The translations under genes were made by a program, and so were the position numbers. Under the pieces are notes generated by a model. That model did not search any database. It saw only the letters and a list, made by a program, of their open reading frames with translations, and was not told the DNA's origin. From contig JAXGGA010002982.1 in NCBI GenBank assembly GCA_038373865.1, positions 46,923-110,922 on the forward strand: a stretch of 64,000 bases of DNA, written 5' to 3'. The DNA is from Uloborus plumipes. Lineage: Eukaryota > Arthropoda > Arachnida > Araneae > Uloboridae. Positions 36,301 to 48,300 of the stretch are shown piece by piece. Numbering within the stretch: position 1 is the first letter of the stretch; each line of letters opens with the position of its first letter.

Positions 36301-39300
36301 GAAGATACTAGAGCTTAGTGCGATTTTCTTGAGCAGAGCACCTTCTCTTGATGTATGTTTTCGTGTCCCAGGAGTGGTTCCTCGAGTTATATCTGTGTTA
36401 AAGATTCTTTATGGCTTCAAGTTATGGATATTTCCCAACCAGTTCAAACTTGCAGCTGGACAAACAAAAGGTATTCATAACATATGGATGTGATTTCTTT
36501 CACATTCTTATCGTTAATGGGAAAGAATATCTAAGAGCTGGGTTCCCAGAAACCCTTTTTGTGCAAGCACTAAGAAATGATTTGGAATATTTTTAGCGTC
36601 CTTATTCATGTAAAGAAGAAACTCAAAATATATCAGCTGTTTGATCCTGAGCATTCGAATCTTTAAGATAGCTACCAACAAGGCTTTATACTACCAAAGA
36701 AACTGAGGATTGTAAACGACAATACGGAGCGTGGCATGGCCCTTATTGAAGCATTTGTTAAGACTATCACTAATGACGAAAAACAAAGACAGTGTCTTCT
36801 TCAAGTGGTACAGGAACACAGAAAAGGTTTCAAAGTTGCAAAAAAGTAACCTTAAAAAGTATTGCAAGAATTAATGAGCGAATTACTATAAATTTAATGA
36901 ATTAAAATTTGTTTTTTATGTTTTTTCCGTATTTGATTAGTTTTCATACTTTTCTCCATTTCATTAGTTTTTCAGATATATAGTTCATTATGTGATTGCA
37001 CGCTTTTTTTCTTCGGAGATATAAAAAAGCAATAAAGTAACTTTATTATTATTATTATTTACGTTCGCATTTGTGCCAATATCACAAAATTTGAAGTACT
37101 CCTAAATGTAAATATAATTTACTAAAATTTTGGGCGAATAATTCAGTGTAAGGGCTACCAAAGGGCCTAAATAAGACTGTAAGACGAATAAAAATACAAA
37201 GGCTACTTTTTTCTATAGATATCATTTACCATCACGTTTTTGTCAATATCACGAAATTTCAAGGCGTTTGAGCGACCTCTAAATATTAATATATTTTGCC
37301 AAAATTTTGCACAAATTTTCAGTGTATATAGTGGCACAAAATAAGAGGGTAAGACGCACAAAAATACAAAGGCTACTTTTTTCTATAGATATCATTTAAG
37401 ATCACGTTTTTGTCAATATCACGAAATTTCAAGGCGTTTGAGCGACCTCTAAATATTAATATCTTTTGCCAAAATTTTGAACAAATAATCAGTGTATATA
37501 GTGGCACAAAATAAGAGGGTAAGACGCACAAAAATACAAAGTTTATTTTTTTCCATACATTTCTGAATCACCCTAATGTGCACGTATAATTTACTTGTAT
37601 GCTGGATAGAAAACTATTTTTAATGACCTCTTTTGTATCTCGCTTACGGATATATCGCGCTTTTTTCTTGTCCCCCGAAAAGCGCGATATAACGTGGGGT
37701 TACTGTAATAGCAAAAAGAAAATTATCCAATCTATTTTGCAAATTACAAAGGAGTTAATTACGCTGAGCTTTCAGGAGTATCCCCAAACAAAATTTTTTT
37801 AGAGGGGGAATTTTCATTTTTATCACTAATGTGAGCATGCTCAAATACCTAAATCTAATCAGAAGGGACAGTCGTCACTGAACAAAAAAGTTTTAAAAAA
37901 AACAGTACTATCACCAAACTTTCCGAAAAGTTATTTTTCTTTTTTTGAGGTCACAGTAACCTTCCATTGGGGTACCCCACTAAGGTTTGCATTGCTGTAA
38001 AAATTATATTTATTGTTAAAGTTTTTGTAAAAAGAAATGCTAATTTTATGAATCCTATTTGTTATTATTATAGTCTTCTGTTTATTTTTGAGTTTCATAG
38101 TAAAATACAACTTTGTTATTTCATGGATTATAGGATAATAGCATTAAATAGAAAAAATACATGAAATATTCAAATGTTCTCTTACTCCATGTCTTTCAAG
38201 AATTTTTGCTTATAGAAGTGCTCAATTGTCTCCAGATATTCCTTAGTTAATACTTTAGAATTAACTTCAGCTGGCTGAAAAACAAAAATATGATTATCAA
38301 CAACATTCATCTTAACTACAAAAGAAAGAGAAAAAATATATGTAAGTTCAAAACAATTTTATACAGAATGTTTACTCAAAAAGCAAATTTTACTATGAGT
38401 TGAATGATTTTTGAAGCTCAGTACAACATATCTCCCCCCCCCCCCCCCCGCCTCCTAAGGATGATAACTCATAAAAACTAACATATTATAACACAAGGCT
38501 CTGCATACATTTGTTTCAAGATTACGACAAACCTTTTCTCAATGTAAAATATTTAAGAAAAATGTAAAAAAATGACTTTTTAATGAAAGAAAAAAATGTA
38601 ATGTGTGCACCGCATAACTTCGTCCCTATTAAATATTTGATCTCTTTTAATAACCCAAAAGAATAGATGTGTTTATTGTATACGCACATTCGAAGTAATA
38701 CTTTTGACATTTCTATTTTATGACACATAAAATGTGTTAAATATTAAGTTTGGACTCTTTCAATTTTAAAGAATTTTAATATTCAAAATTCAAACCGAGG
38801 AAAAAGGTGTTTTGCTCTGTAAGAAATGATGTTTGCAACAACTACAATGAAAATAAATACTGCAGATAAAACACTTAATTTGTACAATTATTCAATGACG
38901 ATAATTTCATTTTTCAAATAAATTCAGATATAAATAAGAAAGATAAAATTAAAATAGTGATAATTTTTCAGCAAAAAAGTGTAAAAAATTTTTTAGAATA
39001 GTTTTGAAAATTTCGGAGGGGGTTTAAACCCTGAAAATCCTCCTCTTAAATGCAGCCCTGGCACAAATGTTACCTTTCTCCATTTTTTCAATTACTCTAC
39101 AACATTAATGTTCAACATTCATTTGATAATGAATTCTGGATTTCTGGGCATCAAATATTTATGAATGTGTTTAAAATCTTTGATTGAAAAATATAAAGTT
39201 TCCGAACATATATTACATACATATATTACATATATTTCCCTTCTGAAACTTAAAAGTCTTAAAAACTTTATGTCCGTTTGAAAGCTGTCTGTCTGTAAGA

Positions 39301-42300
39301 AACTTGTTTTTATTCAAAAAAACTTCTGTGAAGCTAAACCACAACATTGATATTTTTTAAAAATTAGATTTTAATTACTAGAATCATGAAGTAGTCGACT
39401 GAATCCAGAGTTACTTTTTGACCTGTGGTGGTTTTATCTGGTTTTATTCATTCAACAAAAATGTCAAAAACTTGTACATAAGTGTTTATCTGCTATTGCT
39501 ATAAAATTATGACCTCTCACTTGGATACATTATGTAAAATAATTGCTAAAAAATTCTAACACATTTTTCAGACTATTCTCTTACTGCGAACAATTTATTA
39601 TTTAATAAGTTAGCTTTTCACTATGCTCAGTGTAACGAGAGCTGGAGTGTGTGTGGCTTGGCAAAATTTCAGAACTTGATACGCCTATTTTAAAGTAACA
39701 GAGTTTAATTAACTACCATATATACTCGGGTATAGGTCGAGAAAGTTTGTCCATAAAATGAAGTTGAAAGTTAAGGGGTCAACTTATACGGGAGGCTGAA
39801 TTTCCGAAAATTTTTCACGAACAACTCTTGGAAAAAAAACGCTCAAAAACGAGAAGATTTTTCCGATTCAGTCAAACTATTTTAAACAAACGCTAAAGAA
39901 GTAAATACTCGTACATTTTACTTTATTTTTGCATGGTTTGATTGTGAAATAAAGAATAAATAATTACAATAAACAACTGACAGACTGAAAAGTGCGGGAA
40001 TTGCCGTATTCGCGAATTTTCCGATTGATGGTGTTTACCTTTTTAAAAGAGAATGTAATACGACCACATCACAATTTTTTTTTGATAACAATGCAAAATA
40101 AAGGCAACAGGTAGCAAAAATTGTAACCGAAAAATCGAACCCTTACAAAAACCGCGATCTTAAAATCGAACTCTTTACAAAAATCGCCATCGCAAAAATG
40201 AACCGTTTTTGTGAAAAAGAATAACAATCGTGCTATTTTCAACACAAGAATGCTCACTGCATTCCATTTCCCTTCTTTTTAAAACGTTTATATTCAAAAA
40301 TCGCTGTAAAATGTTTCCAGATCTTTCTCGATTTACAAAAACCGCGATTGCACAAATGAACCCTTATTGTGAAAAAGAATAACAATCCTGCTGTTTTTAA
40401 TACAAGAATGTTCAGTGTATTTCATTTTCCTTTTTTTCAAGACGTTTATATTAAAAAATCGTGGCAAAACGTTCCCGATAGTTTCAGAAAGTGCGGTCTC
40501 GATTTATACGCGAATTTTCGATTTTTCCCGATTTTCCTTCAAAAAGTAGGGGGCTCAACTTATACGCGAGATTGACCTATACGCGAGTATATACGACACC
40601 ACTTATTAACTATTTACAATTTAATACATATTTTTATGGTTTCATTTTAAAGCATAATTTCAATTATGGTTTCATGTTAAAGCATAATTTCAATGATTGG
40701 TTTTTACTTAGTAATTAAAAACATGAAAAAATCAAATTTGTTTCAAAAAATGTTCATATTTTTGTATAAAATTCAGATTTGCACTCTAACAGTTCTATTC
40801 AGGGAGGTACTATTAATTTCATTCTTTGTTTAAAGTTTAATTAATAATTATGATTACCTTGAATAAGATTAAGAGTAATTGATGGCTACTTTAAACTAAA
40901 CAGAATACAATGACTTTACAAAAATAGAATCAATCGTAGTTTAGCTAATACGTGTATTCTGTGCTTAAAATAACATAACTTGATATTTTGACAGTTTAAT
41001 CCAGTTAAAACATGGATCAAACACATGTTACGTCAAAAATTGAACTCAGACTTCAAAACCCTGACCACGACTGAATGCTAAATCAATCTATAACTTTTCA
41101 ACTGCCTGATAGTTAAAAAAAAAAATTATAAAACTACTACTAAACATAGAAAATAAGATACTGACTGATACACTAAAGAATAAATCTTCTGAATAATACA
41201 TACATCATTTCGTTTTTTGATCCTGTCCAGGGCAACTTCGGGTGAGATGTCAAGGTAGATAACAAGATGAGGCCTCCACAATTCTTCTACTGCATTTTTG
41301 TGACAATCGTAGTACAGCTGCCTTGCTACAAAGGAGTATTTTAAATAGATCATTTTTAAAGTTTAAATAATTAAAAGTGTTTTCCTGCCTCTACATTTTA
41401 AAAGGATGTTAAATGAAAATTCACTTTCATTTAACAAAAGACTCAAAATAGATCAAAATTTCCTATTTTAAATTGCCACATTATAAAAACTCAATACAAT
41501 AAAAAGAAAACATTCAAATATTCAGAATCCTGCCAAATATTCAGTTAGAATTTTAATTAAACATTCAATATTTAGTTATTAGCTATTTAGTGCCTATTAA
41601 TTTTCAATTTTTCAGTCACAATAAAAAGTTTATTTCTTTAAAAAATATTTTCACACTAAAATTAAAATTCAAGTACGTCAGTAACTAACCTGGAGAACTC
41701 AAGTAGCCAAACTTATGCATGGCTTCAATGAATACGAATTCACTATATGTACTGCGCTCCAAAACTACTCCTTGCCCTAAAATTACAAAAAAGAATCAAA
41801 ATTAGTAAAATAGCCAAACCAGTAAAATTCTCATTTGTATGTTAAAAGTTATTAAATGACATACTTTCATGCATAAGCATAGGTCAATTTATAAAAAACC
41901 TCAATCTTTTAGAATTAGTCTCATTTAATAAACGTGCAATAATTATACAATAGTTAAAATCCAGGGGGTGGGGGTGAGAAGATTTCTCCTGCCTGAGATC
42001 GACTCAAAATAATTTTCCAGAAAATCTTGACTTATTAGACTGGAGGCTTATGTACAGTTGTACCAATATTATTTTACTTCCTTTTACGTAGTAAATAAAG
42101 TATTGAGATCGCAAAACAAATTCACTCAAATTTGGGTCTAAATTTTAATTTTGCTCACCCCCAAATGAATGTGGAGTCGTTTTTACGACCTGTCAGCACG
42201 TGCATATGTACCTACCAACATATAACCAGCCGAAAAATCCTTTTCAACCACCCCCGAGTTAATTACGATGAGTTTTCTTGTGACGTCTGTATGTACAGGT

Positions 42301-45300
42301 AGTTATCAAAATAATGGAAACACTTGAGATACATAAGAAAAATCTATCGTTCATTGTAAAATAAGCGATCAATTGTTCTTTAACTTTAGTCATACAAAAT
42401 ATAGACTTCACCGGACATTTCCACATTGAAATTAAATCACTCATGCATTTGGAGGACGACAAAAAGGGGGGGGGGGTCGGAAGAAAAACCGCTTTTTGAC
42501 CATAACTCTTCGAAAATAGCTCGGAATAAACTATAAATGTCAGTAATTAATTAGAATACTATGTATAATTACTGTACAAATTTTTATGAGCGTACTACTC
42601 TTACTTCCGAAGATATAAAACTTTTTTTTTTAAACGGCAATTTTATTTGAAGGGTTTTTGCTCATAACACGCAGAGTTTTTGATCAAACCTTATCAAAAC
42701 TTCAGGAAAGATAACAAAATACAAGAGAAAGAACATGCTAAAACGGTAAATAAAAATATTAAAAATCCGATGAGATATGAACGTTAAAAGGAAATAATTT
42801 TTCATGGTGCATGCGCAAACAACAGAAATTTACAACTACAAAAATATTGTACCCTGATTTATACTGCATCTTATAAAAAAAGTTCCAGTTGAATATCATG
42901 AAAATTGAAAAAGATATCAGTGATCTAGTGAGCTGTATTTCATTCATTCGCAGACAATACATAAATAGTGAGGGACTGTCCACAAAGAGCTATTTTTAAA
43001 TTAAAGGTTATTGCGTCATCATTCAAAACCAACGTTTCAGGGAGTGTCCGGATACTTTTGACCACCTACATATAAGGTCGTTTTAGCCGAATAGGCGAAA
43101 TGTGACTTCTATGCCGAATATAAATTTTCTAACTGTATACAATTTAATATTGAAAAAAATGCTCAATTGTCACCACACTATTTGTAGACAAAACCTTGCC
43201 ATTTATGTATTGTCTGCGAATGAATGAATTACAGCTCACTAGATCACTAATATCTTTTTTAATTTTTACGATATTCAACTGGAACTTTTTTTATAAGATG
43301 CAGTATAAACCAGGCTACAATATTTTTGTAGTTATAAATTTCTGTTGTTTGCGCATGCACCATGAAAAATTATTTCCTTTTAACGTTCATATCTCATCGG
43401 ATTTTTAATATTTTTATTTACCGTTTTAGCATGTTCTTTCTCTTGTATTTTGTTATCTTTCCTGAAGTTTTGATAAGGTTTGATCAAAAACTCTGTGTGT
43501 TATGAGCAAAAACCCTTCAAATAAAATTGCCGTTTAAAAAAAAAAATTCATATCTTCGGAAGTAAGAGTAGTACGCTCATAAAAATTTGTACAGTAATTA
43601 TACATAGTATTCTAATTAATTACTGAAATTTATAGCTTATTCCGAGCTATTTTCGAAGAGTTATGGTCAAAAAGCGGTTTTTCTTCCGACTCCCCTTTTT
43701 GTCGCCCCCCAAATGCATGAGTGATTTAATTTCAATGTGGAAATGTCCGGTGAAGTCTATATTTTGTATGACTAAAGTTAAAGAACAATTGATCGCTTAT
43801 TTTACACTGAATGGTAGATTTTTCTTATGAATCTCAAGTGTTTCCATCATTTTGATAACTACCTGTATGTATGTATGTGCGTATGTATGTATGTCGCATA
43901 ACTCAAAAACTATATGCCATAGAAGCTTCTAGTTTGGTACGTGGCCTCTGAGGAGGTTCTAGTTTTGCACCTCCCCTTGTGGTTACATTCGAATGCTCCC
44001 AAGGGGTGTGTAATTTTCAGAACAATTTCTTAATTTGTTTATTTTCAAACAGGTACGCTATCTTAGCTATTTCACTTTGCCCCACATTCCCCAACTATTT
44101 AGTAAGGCTCGACCGATGGCATTTTTTGGCCGATGGGCCGATGCCGATTGTTCAAAGTTGGCCGATTTTTTTTCCTCTTCCATCGGCCGACGGCCGATGC
44201 CGATGGCCGATGGCAAAAAAAATCAAACGATTAGAAAAATTTATGTTTATAAGAGATTTCATGGGTCATATATTCATTTCATTCTACTTCTTCTTCAGTC
44301 ATTCAGATTTTGGCCGAAATTTCTATTTTACTACCACTCGGCAAAAACTATGAGAGAAAGAGAGAGACGTAGTAAGTTGAGAATTCATTCGTACCATTTG
44401 TACTGGGTGTAGCAGTGTTGCCAATCCCCCCAAGCTCAATGGTGCAAATTCCTCCCCCCCCCCCCTAATTTTTCATGACCCTCTAGTGCTTTTTATTTTT
44501 ACCCCTCTTTTTTATTTTATTTGTTTTTTTAATATTATGATTTTTTTAAATTATAACTACTATTTTTTCATATATTATTAACTTTTTTAAAGTTCGAATT
44601 ATGCACAGAATAGAATTGCTTTTTCCCTTCCAGACATCCCAAGCACACACACGCACACAAAAAATAAATAAAGAAATAATAAAGAAATTAACGAAATAAT
44701 TTAAATTAAAAAATAAATTAATTAATAATTTTTATTTGAAAAAAACGTAAATAATTTACATTAAAAAATAAATTAGTTTAAAAAATCCCCCCCCCCTTCA
44801 AAAAAAATTGATGGCGCAACTTGCACCACAACTCCCCCCCCCTCCCCCCGTGGGTACCTCTGGGGTGTAGTCATACAGATACTTTCTTTCTGCAATCCGA
44901 TGTTCCAAATGTGCTTTTTACTTTTACTTTTTCTTTTTTTTGACCAATCAATTTTAATTTCAATGCAAACTAATTTCACAAATTGGTGACAACTGAGTGA
45001 TATAATCGCTAAGTGTTTTATAAATAACAAAGAAAGATACAACAAAGATGGAGAAAAAAATAAGATGCAAAATTCGGTATCGGCTGGGCGGGTTTTGGCA
45101 AAATTCCTCTTAAAAGTGTCGATACATTGTAAGAAAAATCCGGAAACGTTTCTGAGTGCATCGGGCAGCTGCGGTTCATGTTATTTTCAGAAACGTTTCT
45201 GTGTATGTCGGAAACCTCTTTTTGTTATTTTCAGAAACGTTTCTGAGTATGTCGGAATCCTCTTTCTGTTTTCCGTTGTTTTCAGAAACATTTCTGAGCA

Positions 45301-48300
45301 TGTCTGAAGCGCCTTTCTGTTATTTTCATAAACGTTTTGGAGCATTTCATGCAGCTGCGGTTCACGAAATATTCAGAAAGGTTTCTGAGTATTTCAGAAA
45401 GCTTTCTCAGTATTTCAGAAATCTCTCTGAAATTTTCAGAAATGTTTTCGAATGTTTCGGAATCCTTTTGGCTGTTACTTTTTTTTTACATGCATCTGAA
45501 TTATAATGATTCTTTTTTTTTTCTCACCTCTTAGATTAGTAATATTTAATTTTAAAATGTAAACAAAAAATAATTTAATAAAATATTTTATAATTATGTA
45601 AAAATTAAAATTTTTTAATATTTATGAATTTTATTACGTTTTTTAGTCCACCAGTTGTTTTATAATTTGTAAAAGTTGACGTTCATGAAAATAGAGTTCT
45701 AACATAAGAAACTGGAGGATTAAAAAAATAATAATAATAATTTTGTATTTTTACACCATTATTAAGGTATTTTATTGATTTTTTTTTTCCTTTTGGAATG
45801 AAATATTGCTCATCCCAGAGGTTGAAAAATTAATTAAACTTATTGAAATATGTGACATAAGATTTGTATTTAAAAAAATCATTGATTTAAATCATGATTT
45901 TTAATTCAAAAGAATGAATTTGGTAGGCATGAAGTTCAGAGTAGTTTTATTAGAAAAAAACCAATTAACAAGCAAATATTAATTATAAATGATTTTTTTA
46001 CGCAAAAAAAGAACGATTCATATTGTTTTTAAAAAAGAACAATTTAAACCAAAGAAAATTTTTTAAAAAAATTATATCAATAAAATTAAAAAAGAAAATG
46101 CCAAAGATTTATGAAACAAGCTGCTTCTGTTAAAAGTTAGTTGCAATTTAGCTGTTAGGAGTTAAGCTATTAAGATATTCATTTAAAAATACACTTGTCA
46201 TACTATCCTCTCAACGTTTAAAAAAAAAATTGTAAAATTTGCTTCAAAAATAAAAATTATTGTGTTTTCTTAGGGGGTATCTAGTATCTCTTAGTATCTC
46301 TTTAACAATTCCATGACTGAAGGAGTAAAATGTCTAAATTAACATGAAGCATTCTTTATCTGATATAGATAATTAAAACTAGGAAAAATACTTACATAGT
46401 AAGTAATTATTTTCTACTTATTTATGACTCTTATATTTTTAATTACATGTATTTAAAAAATTGGATTTAGATATTGAACTTGAACAGTGTAATCTGTTAG
46501 TATCAAATATTCCTTTAAAAAAAATAAATATTTTTTAATAAAAATAGTTATTTTTTAAAAAATAAAAAAAATCCGATTTAAATCAAATAAATCCGATTTT
46601 TTTTAATTAAAAAAATCGTGATTTTTATCAACCCTGTTCTGAACTACTAAGAAACGTTTTTTGAAACTGCAGAAAGCAGATTCCGAAGTACACAGAAACG
46701 CTTTTGGAAAGTACAGAAAGTTTTTTCGAAAATACCCAGAAGCTTTTTAAAAGTTCCAGAAAATATTCCGAAATTCTCAGAAATGTTTTTGAAAATATCA
46801 TGAACTGCAGCTGCGCCATATTTTTAGAAACGTGCTTTGATATTTTTGACTGTGTACGAGCTTCTTTTTAACATTTTAAAACGTACGAAGGTAGTACAAT
46901 AAGTGTTTGGACCACAAAAGATGACTAAAATAATGCAGTGAAATATATAATATTGACGTTCACACAAAAAGTATATAATAGCCAAGAAATGTATCTATAT
47001 TAATATTCAAGAATAGTGACATGTTGAAACAGAAACAGGTGCTGCTTTAGTCTGAAATGATATTTTCATATCCTCTATTCATCAAACAATATAAACTAGC
47101 CTGCTATTTCAAAGTTTTTGTGCGAGAGGGGGGAGGCAAAAGGTATGTGCTCTATGTATTGAAAAGAAAAAAATCATCAAAATACAAGCAGAAATGCATA
47201 ACAAAAAGCAGGGACGTCATTTCAAGTTTTTCCAGGGGGGGCAAAGGGTCCAAACACAATGCAATTTCACCAGAAAACATCAAAAACCACGCCCATTGAT
47301 TTCTCACGCTACATTGATTTCTCAAAGCTAGGGGGGCAATTGACCCCCCTACCCCCCCCTAAATGACGGGCCTGACAAAAAAAAGTAAATTTTTAATCCC
47401 TGGGGTCCATTACCCATCACCCCTTCCCCCCACGTCCCAAATAAGGGACCTGAAGCTACATGCAATAAATTTTTAAAATTAAAATATATACTTACTCTAT
47501 ATTTTCAACTGAAACAATCCATAACACGGCGATGAATGTATGTCTTTATAAACTGCACACAATCCTTATTCGAGTAGCAAATTACTTAATGTGCCACTCG
47601 TGTTCAGAACATTTTCAAGTGAACAGAAAATGGAACACTATTAAAATATTCCGATACACACTCGATTAAAAACTCTTCATGGTTCAGTTATTCTTCTGCG
47701 CAGCAAAAAAATACTCACATTTTTCCCCAATTCCCTTAAAAACAGCATTTAAAATAAGTAAATCAATTGAAACACACAAAGTAATATTTCAGAAAATTAA
47801 AACGAAAAAACTCTGATTTCTTTCGCTGCTAAGAAAGAAATTTATCCAACTAAAACTAAGCAGATCTTCCTTTCAGTGTGAGAAATTAAAAAAAAAAAAA
47901 ATCCGCCAGCAATGCAGAAAAAAAAGGAACTGAAGTCGCCACACATTTTATTAGAGTTTTCAGGGTGCGTTCAAAGTGTAACATCTATGAATTTAGTTTG
48001 GTTTCGTTTCCCCATTCGAACGAAGTCTGGCCTGGCGGCTGCTACGCGCAATAAGGGAATTCCCCCAAAGGCGCCGCAAGAAAAGGAACAGTGTATTCTG
48101 TTTATGATTAGTGGCGTCAATAATATAATGAGATAGATTTTGATTAATAGGTTCTCCTTATGCTCAACATGCATAAAAAATGAAAGATTGCAGTTCCTCA
48201 CAATTCTAAAGTAAAAAAAAGAGAAAATAGTATTCCCTCTTTAGAAAACTTGAAGGAAAAAAAATAAACATCGGCCAAGCATCAGCATTTAGATATTTTT

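Larger units (their letters stand above)
35002..37574. mobile_element. 2.6-kb decayed transposon with GGGTGATTCA ends, TA target
   Basis: The left end GGGTGATTCA (about 35004) is mirrored by TGAATCACCC near 37572, with TA flanking each. The inner 130 bases of both ends are also related in inverted orientation (TTAGAGGTCGCTCAA core). The right-hand part is amplified as a 170-bp tandem repeat. The interior (+) holds a broken protein-coding region (35530-36849). I do not know the superfamily; the TA target is shared by Tc1/mariner and several others. Confidence 0.65.
34398..37705. mobile_element. Pogo/mariner-like element (CAGTANCCCCNCGTTATAT ends), TA target, split by nested insertions
   Basis: The left end CAGTAGCCCCTCGTTATAT (34398) and the right end ATATAACGTGGGGTTACTG (37687-37705) are inverted, each flanked by TA. 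GGATATATCGC motifs recur next to each end. It contains a hAT MITE (34684) and a further 2.6-kb element (35002). Confidence 0.7.

Noticed and set aside
42759..43408. Two ORFs encoding nearly the same peptide on opposite strands
   Set aside because: Explained by the two inverted arms of one foldback element.
45065..45534. Overlapping ORFs rich in SEYVG/FRNVSE repeats
   Set aside because: All three simply read through the AGAAACGTTTCT repeat array.
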